A stretch of 64,000 nucleotides of DNA. Origin: Anarhynchus alexandrinus (taxonomy: Eukaryota > Chordata > Aves > Charadriiformes > Charadriidae). The notes under the pieces are model-generated. The model saw only the letters and a program-made list of their open reading frames with translations, ran no database searches and had not been told where the DNA came from. Each line of letters begins with the position of its first letter. The first letter of the stretch is position 1. Shown here in pieces: positions 34,875-46,700 of the stretch. A program made the translations under genes and the position numbers. Location of the stretch: NCBI GenBank assembly GCA_008711295.1, contig VUYV01000003.1, positions 6,645,010-6,709,009 of the forward strand, written 5' to 3'.

Positions 34875-36484
34875 AAAAGAAAGTTTTTATTATAATAACT
34901 GCTTTGTTGTGTTATTGTTCTACCAAGGATCTGTAAGCAGTCTGCCTGTCCCCATAGTGTTGGGCGACAGTGGTGTGTGTGTAGGTAAAGGTCCCAAAAG
35001 AGGCTGGTCATGACAAATAAGGCCCAGCGGGACATTCAGTGCCCTGGCAAGGAGTCTGAGATCTTATTGTAGTACTGTAGTATCACAGTGCCGGTGAATG
35101 TGAAATGGCTGTGTATGAATGGGCTGTTTTATTCTCTGAAGTAATACATTTGCTGATTTGGACATGCACCTGAACATAAATGTTGGAACCGATGATGCAT
35201 AATAAAGGACCAATTTGAGTCCTCCAGTCTTTCAGGTAGTTAAACGAAACTTCAGAGCACAACTTGGTTTCAGGGTGGCAGCATTGTAAAAACTACTGTT
35301 ATTACTAGACAAAATAATAAAATATGATGCTACACACTATTTTTCAGCCCCTATCAAGGCATAATTTGAAGAGCTTGATTTAAAATGTCCTTCTACAACT
35401 CTTAGGCCCTAAAAAAGGCAGGAATATTATTTTTGTTATGATGATTTCTCAAGAATTCTGGACATTAGTTTCCCCATAGAATCACAGTTCTGTCAATCAA
35501 GTGATAAGCTAAGTACTTTATAAATCACTGAGCTGTCACTTTATCTTGTTTTCAGTGGAACACTTTGACTGTTTCTATCATGAAGAACTTTCCTTTCAAA
35601 TTTAGAATAAAACAAAATACTTTTCAGTGTAGGTTAATTGCTAAACTTGAAGTTAAAGACTAGGGTAATTTGTTTTTTTTTTTTTTTAAATCATTGTTAG
35701 TTATTAGTGTTATGATATCTGTTTTGCAAAATTAGGAACTTCTTATGCTGCTCAGAAGATGATTGTTGTCTTATGCTTGGGAATAGTGAACACTCTTCCA
35801 AAGATGAAGGCATCTCAACATTGGCATGTTACTGAATAGCAATAGTCAGTATTGGCTTAAGGAAATAAATGAGTTCACAAAGCTAAGGTATTTGTAGACA
35901 TTTCAGCCCCTATCTTTCAAATACAAATCTGGGTTTGCATTTAGGTTTTGGAATCGCCTGTCTTCAGGTTTCTGGTAGCCCATAGGCACAATTCACTGTC
36001 AGATGACCTTTCAATTAGCAAACGGCTTGAATAAACAATCCAGTTTACATTTCCTGTGGATTTACTTTCCACTGCACTCCAGCCCAAGTAAACTATTCTC
36101 AACATATGTAAATTGTTGTATTTTTCTTCTTTTTTTAATAAGTCAGTGAGGTCTCCTCTACAGTGACTCATTCTGTGCTAATTACAAGGCAGCTTGCTTA
36201 AGGCGTGAGCCACTAAGTTAAATGAAGATGTGAAGAATGGCAAAAGTGCTGTAGGTGACTAGGGGAAGGTTAAGCAAGTGCACATCAGAACAGAGGTGCT
36301 TCGCAGGTTAGAGGAGTTTCTTGCAGATTTGTATTCATAGGTTTCTTAGCTGTAGCTCCACATCTCAATTCTGCACAAGCCAGAGAGCTTTCTTAACCTC
36401 AGCTAGAAGAGTTCAGCTCTCATAATGCTTTCAAGACTGAATGCTCTACTTCTAAGTTTGAAGCTAGCCACAATCAAACAAAAA
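34875..36484. other. Non-coding stretch, no gene seen
   Basis: No coding segment is supported. A T-run lies near 35671-35687. The minus-strand ORF at 35941-36171 has no recognisable motif. Confidence 0.5.
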
Positions 36485-36620
36485 GAATCATAGAATCATA
36501 GAATAGTTTAGGTTGGAAAGGACCTTGAAGATCATCTAGTTCCAACCCCCCTGCCATTGACAGGGACACCTCCCACTAGACCAGGTTGCCCAAGGCCACG
36601 TCCAGCCTGGACTTGAAAAT
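36485..36620 (-). mobile_element. Short CR1 LINE 3' tail fragment
   Basis: It begins on the plus strand with gaatcatagaatcatagaat, the reverse of the CR1 3' terminal octamers, followed by ggttggaaaggaccttgaag and the block encoding the protein end in reverse (gaccaggttgcccaaggcc). Similarity stops near 36620 after cagcctggacttgaaa. At about 135 bases it is the extreme 3' end only, a heavily 5'-truncated insertion. Confidence 0.92.
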
Positions 36621-37759
36621 ATGGAGAATATGGAGATGAGGATTTACCTGCCCATACTGAATGTTGGGTTACTTAAAGTGGGGTTTGATCCTATGCAATT
36701 TGTGCTAGTATCTGCAGAATTTGATCCATCCACCCCCTTGGGTTGCATGCTGACAGCTTTCTTAAAGATATCGTTCTTCCTTTACTATTTGACAGTGTGT
36801 TCCAAAGCCTGTAGTACCTCAGCCTTCATAAGTGTCTCAACTCACTGGCCTCTTCCTCTTCACTGCATGTTAGCTATCCTGCTGATTTGGTTCCCCTTCT
36901 GAAAGGTCTTGTTTTGTATTTCTGCCAGCAAGCTATAGAACGTGAATGACAAGGGTACTTTTTGACATATTGACCTTTTTGTCTCTACTGTTCACTATGT
37001 TGCTACTGTACTTCAAGTTGCATTTCCTGCTTGTTTCAGAAATGTTTTTACTGCTCCATTTGATTCTATAAATATTCCAAATGCACAGACTCATTGTGCT
37101 GTTGTCGTTTATTTTTACAGAACGTCTCCAGTGTGTACTAAATGTTCCTGGTATCTGTCCCCACCTCTGAATTTCCTTTTTGTGTTTGTGTATGGTAAAA
37201 AAATGAGTGCAGAGTAGCTTCCCACCGCACTATTGCTTTCTTACATATTACTTCAGTTGCCTCTCACTCTTGGTAGAAAAAAACAACTTTCTCCTTCAAG
37301 TGAGGTAAACTGCCTGTGTATTTGATGCAACTGTTCTTGTAGTTCAGTTGTCAGAGGCTGCTATAATGCTCTTTTCACAGAATTTCATTTTATCTCCCTT
37401 TCTTCCACTGTCCCTGAGGTTTCTTGTTCATCCATTTATGGTTGATTATGGTATGATGCACTGGGAATCCAGAGGAACAGGATGTTATGTTGTAACTCTT
37501 TCAGCAATTTCCTTTTGAAAACTCAAACTTCCCTATTTATTAATGTATTCCTTTACTTGACTTATGCTGAGGGTGAAATGGTAGGTTTTCTACCATCACT
37601 TCTACCTCTTCCCATTTTCACACAGTATTTCTTTCAGGTTTTTAAGAGCATTCATAATAAAACTCTGCTCAAGCACCACTGAAACGCATCGCTTACTGAT
37701 GCCTGTGTGAATTAACACCAGTAGTTACCACTAACCAGAAGGTGGTAACAATTTCTCAG
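36621..37759. other. Non-coding stretch, no gene seen
   Basis: A 93-codon plus-strand open frame (36621-36902) directly follows the CR1 fragment. It is hydrophobic without a recognisable signature and is not supported as a gene. The stretch ends at the acceptor of the pseudogene exon. Confidence 0.45.
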
Positions 37760-38139
37760 CTGCCGACAGTGAAAGCGGATACATCTCTGAAAACCCTTTA
37801 TCTCCTGTACTTTCAAACCGTGAATTTGAGGAACTTTCCCTAGATGAAGGAAAACCAAATAAACCTGACTGCTGGAAATCAGACATCCTGAAGATTTACA
37901 AATTGGAGGAACAAATGCAGTGTTTGAGGGGCACAGAAACTGGGAAAATCTTTGTGTATCCTCGAATGACAGACCCAAAGAAGACTAGGGAGCTAATCAA
38001 AGTATTTTTCCTGTAGAAAGACTCCCTACCCCAGAAAGCTGCTTGTGTGTCAGCAGTCCATCTGAATTGTATAACTGACAAAAGCAGCACTCAACAGGAC
38101 TCAATTTGCTGGATACCATTGGAGATATGATATACTTAG
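37760..38139 (+). pseudogene. Decayed coding exon A of an unrecognised gene
   Basis: After an acceptor-like site (caatttctcag, 37749-37759) one frame is open for 85 codons (37759-38013) and reads like real protein, with SGYISENPLSP, WKSDILKIYKLEEQM and FVYPRMTDPKKTRELIK. It meets a TAG at 38014-38016, and the same frame then resumes with KDSLPQKAACVSAVHLN and continues to a TGA at 38128. From about 38117 the protein-like reading moves to another frame by one base (IGDMIYL) and reaches a donor TTAG|GTGAGA at 38139/38140. The exon starts and ends in phase 1. The lesions are one stop and a probable 1-base deletion. The product is soluble-looking, without a signal peptide or membrane segment. I do not recognise the family. 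It could also be a functional exon with assembly errors, since the draft contains N bases. Confidence 0.5.
38002..38016 (+). other. 15-base GT...AG remnant inside exon A
   Basis: The sequence gtatttttcctgtag starts with GT and ends with a pyrimidine-rich AG, and its removal would join the coding-like halves of exon A in frame (…ELIK to KDSLPQ…). It supplies the in-frame TAG. Fifteen bases are far too few for a spliced intron. It may be the two ends left after an intron lost its interior, or simply a 15-base insertion. Confidence 0.3.
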
Positions 38140-38899
38140 GTGAGAGTGCTGGGAAGCAACAAGGGAAGAGGTGAGCAATTTTAAATGAATCTTTTTTGTG
38201 AGAAATGTTTTGGGGACTTGGTCTCTGTTGCATCACTACATACCCTCTGCAAGATGGTATAACTGGATGGTGTATTGTGTGCCATGTTTTATTAAAAGGT
38301 AGAGGCTGAACAATGGGAAGAAAAGCTGCCTCTTGGTTTGTTCAAAGGTGCCCACCTGGGTGGACTAAAATTCTCTGGGGAGATTCTGTCTTGTGGAGCC
38401 ACTAAGCACACTGAGGTGGGGGTCACTTCTGGTGAACTCCTGAGAGGCGCATTAGTACGAATCAAAGACTATCAGGTTTTGGGGATGTTGGGACAGTGAG
38501 ACCTTACCTAAAAAGTCAAAAGGGGTCACTGTGTGATGTCAGTTGCAAGCCGGGAAGTCCTAGAAATCTTTTGTACTGCCAGGAAGACTGGAGGAAAGGA
38601 CTGCTATGTGTCAATGGAAGGGAAGTGAAAGACCTGTTTTCAACACTTTTCATTGTATTCTGTGACATAGCAGAGTTAAGTTTCATTTATGGGACTGATC
38701 TGTTCTTGTTTGAAAGCTGATAAACCGAACTGTAGGGATTTTGTACCTCTTAGTGGGCTTTGTTTTACAAAGCAAATAAAGAACTTTCTCTAAAAGGCAG
38801 ACCTGGGGTTCACAATTCATGTCACTCAAGACACAAATATACTAAACTTTGCTTGGAGAACTGAGAAATTTTGTAGCTTCTGGAGAAAAGATAGCCCTG

Positions 38900-39600
38900 T
38901 CCTGAGTTGTCAGAGTCCAGTACTCCCTGACAAAGTTCTTTTAGATACTCCACACATGGAGGGTATAATGTTTAATATCAAATTTACTTATTTGAAGACA
39001 TTTGGTGTATGGGATTTCTGATTTAGCAGAGCAATACAAGATATACTGAAAACACAATACAGATAACAAATGTAAGTTACGCTTAGCAAAATATAGCAAT
39101 TGTGATATACTGTTCAATCACAATGCCAATATGATTCCCATTATCGGCCTCTATAATATGCTCACCATCACATTACTGGGAATCCACAATTGCCAGGAAG
39201 GAATACATAGGTTGAAACCAGCTCAATCCCATTGTTCTCTTTGAAATACTTGGAAAAGCTAGTTGTCTAGCTTTTATACTCTTATCACGTATTCACCCCA
39301 CCCCTCCACGATAGCCTGGCTAGTTCAGGGAGAAATTCATGCTCTTTTAATGAACTCAAGGAACCACCAGTTGATCCAGTCAGTTGTTGATAGGTGTTTA
39401 CCTGAAACAAAGACCACTCTCTCATCCCCTTTGTGTTGAGATAAAGTCAGCTTATTTGCAAAAGCTGTGATCAGTCTCGTCCTGCGTAATTCCCTGAGCT
39501 TCATAGGCATGTCACCCTTTTCCATCCCCTCTGAGCCTTCTTCCATTTGTAGTGTTTTATTGGTCAGTCACATGAGTTGAGGCACGACAGTGAAGTAGGA
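38900..39600 (-). repeat. Possible LTR-like interspersed repeat
   Basis: On the minus strand there is a TATA-like gtataaaagc (plus-strand gcttttatac at about 39269-39278), followed downstream by AT-rich sequence with aaatttgatattaaac (near 38966-38981), reminiscent of an LTR promoter and polyadenylation region. A minus-strand 69-codon open frame (39546 down to 39337) lies upstream of the TATA-like box. No target duplication or canonical ends were identified, so this is a suggestion only. Confidence 0.25.
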
Positions 39601-39691
39601 TGTATTTGTGAAGTGTGAAGCAACAAAATTCTTTGGGTCAGTAGAAATCCTTAATTTTCAGAATTTTCAATGGTTCATTTAAATGCTGAGC

Positions 39692-39713
39692 TTTTTTTTT
39701 TTTTTTTTTTTTT
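39692..39713 (+). repeat. T22 homopolymer tract
   Basis: Twenty-two T residues lie within the presumed intron; a second T-run lies at about 39780-39791. They could be reversed poly(A) tails, but no retrocopied gene is recognisable beside them. Confidence 0.9.
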
Positions 39714-40460
39714 GCTTGCTTTTAATATAAATTACATGAAACTAAAAGGAAAAAGGTCACACTGAAATGATTTGATTTCTTTTTTTTTTTTAGTTTAAGA
39801 AATGTCAAAACAAGTCACTTGCGTTATTTCCAGATACGTTCTTCTAATGTTATATATTAAGATAGAAGTGTAGTCCTGTCTACAAAATTATTCTGCTTTT
39901 GTCCAACTGGAAGTTTATTTCTAGTTGTGCTATCCCCCAGCCAGCTGGAAAAACTCCTAGCCAGCTGAAATTAGAGTTAAAAGAGTTAGAGAAAATGTGC
40001 TACTGGTATACACAGGAAAGAGTCGTCTTAGGCCAGTTACTTAATCAAAATTAATCAAATGCTATTTTTTGCTGTTCAAGAAATGAATGGTAATGGTAAT
40101 TCTTCTTTGAGATTATATTTCATGTATTATGTTACCAATATAAAGATAATATTTTTCTTTTAAATTTGAAAAACTTGATGCTATTGACTGACCAGTAACA
40201 CAGTAGGCTTTAATTTAAACTGGCTTTCTGGCATCTACCCTGCTTCTAAAAAATTAATTAGGGTCTTAAATCTTGTGCTCTTACACATGACTTAATCATA
40301 TTTTCTGCTGTTAAAGTGTTTGCATGATAGAGAAAAGTAGATCTTCATCTAACATGAAGCATAGTCAGATCTTGCTTCCTTCAATTTATAAAATGGCACA
40401 CAAATAACATTAATGTTGTTACTGTGCCTGTCTCATTTCCTGGGAACCCTTCCATTGTAG

Positions 40461-40724
40461 GTTTTCCTGTGAAACCTGGAAGCTTTGTCTGGACTGAAAA
40501 GCAGCAGAGATCCTTGTGATGAGAGCAGATATAGACTGTCTGTAGAGAAAGTCATCAAATGCCCCAAACAAAACACAGATCTTGACATAGATAACACTGA
40601 TCCTGAATATACCTACTCTCTGTTCAGTAAAAAAAAAGGAGTTGTAGAACATTTTGCAGACAAACAGTACCTTTCTGTGCTAGGAACTGACTTCATCAAA
40701 ATCAGACTTCCGTCACCCTCATAA
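40461..40724 (+). pseudogene. Decayed terminal coding exon B of the same unrecognised gene
   Basis: The exon follows an acceptor (tttcctgggaacccttccattgtag). Joined in phase 1 to the G ending exon A, it reads GFPVKPGSFVWTEKQQR before a TGA at 40517. Protein-like reading then resumes in another frame from about 40509 (DPCDESRYRLSVEKVIK, later SLFSKKKGVVEHFADKQY) and runs for about 70 codons to a TAA at 40722-40724, ending RLPSPS. The change of frame implies a 1-base insertion or 2-base deletion between about 40507 and 40516. The stop probably marks the original C-terminus. That matching splice phases join two protein-like segments is the main argument that A and B belong to one gene and that the copy is unprocessed. 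The parent gene is not recognised. Confidence 0.5.
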
Positions 40725-43700
40725 GCAATTACAGAAAATGTCAAACTCCTGATAACATCAAGGGAGTTGGTTGCTGTTACAATGTGTGATAAGTAGCATA
40801 CATGATAGATGGCAGTTTAATTAATATACTGGAAATCTTTCCTTGATTAATCTGTAGTATATAAATCACATTAATCAAGAAGAAGTCTTTCTACTAAGTT
40901 TAATTTTATAGGCGTTATACTGTCAGAAGAGTTTATTAATGGGTATGTGCATCCTTGATTATCACAAATGCTCTCAAGGCCAAATGAGGAAGGCAGTAGA
41001 TTCCTTCTCCTTCATCTTAGATTTCTTGACCTTCTGGCTGTACTGGGAGGAACATCAACTTTAACAAGACTTTGAGAGTAAAGGACATGGTCTCACTGAA
41101 AGAATGGGTTAAATTTTACTTGTAAAAATAAGTAGCACTCTGTTGCGTTAAGCTGCTGTGTAATATGTTAGCTGACAAAATTATTGTTGGGGGGATATGT
41201 AGAATTTTTCTGCAAAAGCTTTTTTTCTAAAACAGCAAATAGAATTTCTGTAGTCATTTGTATCACATGTTATGACCAAGAATAATAGTTTTCTTGCTTT
41301 GGAAAGTATCATTTTTCTAGCTATTCAGTATACACATAACTTAAGATCACTGTTTCACACTAAAAGGGATATGTAGTCTTATGTATGCTCTGTGCAAATA
41401 CTTAACTAGCCATTATTTTCAATTCTAGTTTTGATTAGTGGGCATGGTGTTAATTACAGTATTATAGAAAAATCTGTGCATAAAATGAATGTCTCCTTTT
41501 GCCTGTTCTACTTGGAAGAGTAATGGTTGAATATTTGCAGCTGTGTCATTTAAGATTGGTGTCAATTTAGTTGCTCAAATGCTAAATCAGTTTTAAGTCT
41601 TTACTGGCTCTCCTTGTTATAGTTTTCATTAGTATCTGAAACAATGTAATGCAGACATTTGGACCATTTTCCAAGGATTGCGTTTGGCACAGCAGTCTTC
41701 TCCATAGCATGGGCACTGTGGGCCATAGTCAGGTGATCTAAATGGCACTGAGATGCCTGGGCCTCATGTACCAATCTCTACTTTTTGTTCATCTCTGTTG
41801 AGGGCACGGGAATTTAAATAACACAGCGTGTGTGCATCAGCTTCATTAGTGAAACTGCACTCTTCTTTTCTATCAGTACTCACAGAATGTTTTGTGTCAG
41901 GATAAACTTATGTTCACTATTGTACCATATGAAAACTTTCCTAAGTGGAATGTGGAAGTTTCATAGTCTTGTATCTTAGGTAAAGGAATCAGTAAAAGTT
42001 CAAAATCAAAATTGAAGGTAGGCAACATTTTGACAGTTGAGTCTAGCTTTCCCAAATATTTTAGTTGTTGAACTTTACCAGGCTGAATATTTTTAAAACT
42101 TTAAAATTTAGTCTCGAACACTGAACATGAATTTTGCGTTTCCCTTTTAAGATTTACAGCTCTTCCATGCTGGCTCGTTTGTAACTACCATCCAGTTAAA
42201 GAAGCCATATGTGACTTTCATAACTAACAAAAATCAGTCAGATAGCAACTAATCATAATGCTCACTAGAGATCTGCGTACCAAAATCTATTTAGTCAGAT
42301 ATGACAACTTGGCACAGTCAAAGAAGACAATCTGAAAAGCATGTGTTTTATTTTCCTGAAGGATTTTCTTTTCAGTGCACTTGCCTCAAAATTGAGGCAG
42401 TTCATGAGATTATGGTTTGATGCCTTGGAAGAGGCTTCTGGTTTCTCAAAATCAGTCAGTAGGATTGGTTCATTAAAAAAAAAAATCTAAAAAAGAATAA
42501 ATCTCTGAGAAGTCATTTGTTTGAAAAAACCCAAACCAACAACCCTCAAAACAAACAAAAACACACCCTGTAATCTCTGTTCTGCAGTGTTTCCACAGTA
42601 GTGAAGAAACTAAAGACAGAAGCACAGTGCAGATGTTTTACCATGTTTTAGCATTCTGAAAGATCTTTTATTCTGTCAAACCTTATTTTGGAAAAGGCAA
42701 AATTCTTAAAAAGAAAAGGCTGGATCCCAGTGCACACAACGTAGTATTTAAGTCTCCTTATCTTTTATCCCCTTACTGGTGGTGCTTTAGAAGCAAATTT
42801 GGTATGGGTGAAAACACTGCAGCTTTTAAGGTGAATACTAGAGAAGCTTAAAGCAGAAGAGCCTCAAGCATGCCTGCGGGGAGTTTCATTTTAGCACAGA
42901 GAATGAGAACCTTCCACAGTGAAATATTACAGCTCACAGTGCTGCTACATCATAGGGGACCAAATCAGGAGTGGTTTCATTGAAGTCAGTAAGAAAATTG
43001 TAAGTGACATTTGCAGAGGGTTCTTAGGTCCTTAATTTGGTCTCAGGATTTAGTTTGATGCATTCTTATTTTTAAACTAGCATCTTGCTTCTTTTCTGGA
43101 GCTCACCAGGTAAGCAGGTTTTTTGCTGGCCTTAAAAAGGTTACAGCCAGGCAGTGTAACCTCTCAAATGTAATGGTCATTTCAGGTGAATACAAGCAGC
43201 AATTGCTGTGTGTCCTCACAATGCAATGGTGATCTGTTGAAACAGGACACAGAAATAGGTTATTGACATACACTGTTGCCCAGAGGCAAGCAGGAGAAAC
43301 AAATGTAGGGGACCAGCTCTTCAAAGGTTACCTCAATTGATTGTCAGTTTTGTCCATTTCATACCTTCTATCTGCGCACCACTTCAACACAAGGCGGGTA
43401 TCACTCTTTCTTCCAATGTAAAAAATAGCGAGAGGCTACAGAAGCTTGTTTCAAGCGGAGCTGAAAATATAATTGTTGTAATACAGTAAACTGAAGTTTC
43501 ATCCATTCAGGCATAATGCCTTTCAAAAGGAACGTAACAAATGTGTAGCTTGGATCCCCTCCCTTCCTCTCTCTTAGTAAATACTTCCACATAACATAGA
43601 AATACTCTTACTTTGATCCCTTCCTTAAAGGGTGAAAGGAGCCTTAACCTCATATCACACAGGGCAATGTTGCAGGATTTAAATACAGACATATGTGTTT

Positions 43701-46700
43701 TTAGTGCCTGCACTTAAGGCAAATTTTTTTCTGTTTTTCTGTTTATATTTATACTAACTGACTTGATAGACAATGTTAAGGCATTCACCACAGTCTTATA
43801 AGAAGAAATTTATCAAGAGTGAAATGGCAATCACACAACTGATAGACGTATCTCACATTTCAGCCACTGAGTGGCTTTCAACCTTTTGATCAGACTGGTT
43901 CATTTGAAAATCATAGCTCTTGAACTTGGACGGTAATAAAAAAACAATCCTCAAAACAAATTCTTCCCTAAAGTGTGATTATCCATCTAGCTGACATCAC
44001 TTATTTCAAGCTGTTATTACAGTCCATTTCCTTTGCATTAAAAAAAAATAAAAATAGAGAGAATAGAATCGTCTTAGGGATACCCTTTATGGAAGTGGTT
44101 TAGTAAGAACTAATTAAATTTTTTCACCGTAAAAGTGAAACAGAAAGTTCATACCATGATATTTGCTGAAAGTCACTGTTCTGCTAGTTGCTATGTTCCC
44201 GTGGCTGCTATGAGGCTAGGTGGTTGGTACATAAATGAATCAATACTGTCATGGTAAAGTACAGTGGCTTATTCTCTCGGTCTGCTTCTAGCTGCTTCAG
44301 TCTTTCTCAGAGAGCATGGTCTTTCTCAGCCCTGACAACAGGGCATTCACTATGCAGACTGCTTACTTAGGACAGTGTTAAATTACCATTTAGAGGAGAT
44401 CAGGACAGTGGTCTCATGGTCCAGCAGCTTCATCCTAAATAAAGCCATCATTCTCCTTTCCAAGAGTTCAATAAATTCTTATACATTGTTTCTCATGTTC
44501 CCTTACTGGTTTCCATCCTCTTTAATACATATAACCGTTAAAAAAGTGTAACAACTATTACCATCAATTCACCGAGATCTCACGCTCCAGTCATTAAGAA
44601 AATACCATGTTCACTTCCTGTGTTATTTATCTTGAAAGACACTTTAAGTATTTTCCAATCTGTGCAAAGGCATTGCATATGAATTTTCATCAGTCCTTTT
44701 ATGGACCACATATATTTCTCCTCACTAGTCTTTTCATTTTACAGTCATTGTATCTTGGTACAGTATCTTTGTACAGTCACATTCTAGAGCTTTACTTTTG
44801 TTCTACAGCTACAATAATTTACATATCGTACATTGGACTTCAGTACCTCTTCTTTATAACATTGTCTTTCTTTGCACTAGCTGTAGTGCAAAGCAGAGAA
44901 ATTTTGGAGAATTCTGTGTTATAATAATGCTAATAATATTTTATGATAATAACGATTTTTAAACAGCAACATGGATATGGCTCATACACAGGTATTGAAT
45001 ACTACTCACTGAAATGCTAATACAGTACTTTTTTGTTTTTTTTGTTAATATATACATTAAGAAAATAACATTAGGGATTAATATAAGTGATGAATAGTTT
45101 CCATGGGTTTATAGGAGGAGGTTTACTTGACTAGTATCAAGTTATGCCTGGTCTGAAGACATACCCAACATAAGCAGCAAGCATCTTTTCCGATGTGGAC
45201 ATTCATAGTTGTCTCAGATAAGGGTGATATTTGTTAGAGAACGGCTAAAATTCATTGTTACAGCCTGTCTGTTGAAGATCTCAAAACCACAACAATGCAA
45301 TCTTTTTCAGGCAGATTTCCTAAGACTCAAAATGATGTTCTTTGTTCAAATGATTATCATTTAACAGCGAATAATAAGGTGTCTGTAAGCAGATAAACTG
45401 ATTGACTACATTTCCATGTCAGTGGGAAGGAACTAAACCTACTGTGTTTATGCATCTCAGCTGAAGCTGATATCTTTGTTTAGTGTCCATTAAAATAGTT
45501 CATAGTGAAGAAAATCAGACCAAAAAAAAAGTATTTTGTTCAAAAAGTGCTATTATTTTTGCCATTATCAACACACTGTAGGAAGGTGTATCAGTATTTG
45601 AGAAAATGCCTGGACCTGACAGAATGCCCCTAGCTACACAGAAGAGCCTACTGCTTATCAGAAGAATGTTGTTTTTCTGGGCATTTAAATACATATTACT
45701 TGAAAGAGCAAAAACCACATTAATTTACAGTAATCTGAGACAAAGTTTCTAGTTTGTATTTAAGCAAATATATTTATTACCTAATGTGACACTTTCATTT
45801 TCATTGTTATGCGTATTCAACACACTTGCCAAACCTAAGATAAGAAATAAAGATTTTCCTTAAGAGCATGTTCTTGATAATTACATTTTCTAGACGGCAT
45901 TTCCTTTCAACAAACATGCCTTCTGGTAGGAATAGTTTTTCCTGCCATCTCTTTCACATATCTGATTCTGTAAAAGAAGATGGGCTTGTACTTCTTGGGT
46001 GTTTTTTTACGTATATACTTTTTTCCCCCTGCTGTTTTCTCAAATTCTGGTATTGGACACGTCTCCCTTTAATAGAAGATCTAACATGAGTTGAAAGACA
46101 TGAAGTAGATATGTAAACAAAACAGAATTTGTCATTGAATACACCTATTTTCTAGGCTGCTGGTGCAATAATATACCTTAGTCTGATTTTCTGCTTTGTC
46201 TCTCCTGAAACACACCGTGGCTTATTCTATGGGTGGTTGAAAATGATATAAACACCTTCTTTCATTCCCGTCTTTCTTCCCCCTCCAGTGAACATATTCA
46301 AATAACTCATTATCTAAAAGTTACTGTGCTTACTTAAGGAATAGAAGTGATGTTCTGGAAAGCTATCACAGAAATGAAAAGGATTTTTTATGTATTGTGT
46401 ACAAATTTGCAAAATGCTTATTCTACTAATAGTGAATGGCTATAGGAAGGAGACAAGACGTTCAAAGACATGTAAGAACTTTCGGGGGGGAAGGATTAAT
46501 AAAATGTAATAAATTAAAATTTGAACTAATAAAATGAATTATTAAAAAATATTTATTGACACCTTATATATAGCAGAAGAGAGTTAAATGTAACAACATG
46601 CCTGCAGTGTATATTTCAGTTTCTTAAATTTTCTGTACAATTCTCAGCTGCTTCCTCTGTAACACGTTCCTGGTACATAGCAAACTCTGACAGCTAGTGA

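Larger units (their letters stand above)
38140..40460. other. Presumed intron between exons A and B
   Basis: About 2.3 kb between the phase-1 donor at 38140 and the acceptor ending at 40460 (cccttccattgtag). It contains an LTR-like segment (about 38900-39600) and T-rich runs. No coding segment is supported inside it; the ORFs at 38496-38720 (+) and 39337-39546 (-) have no known motif. Confidence 0.4.
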
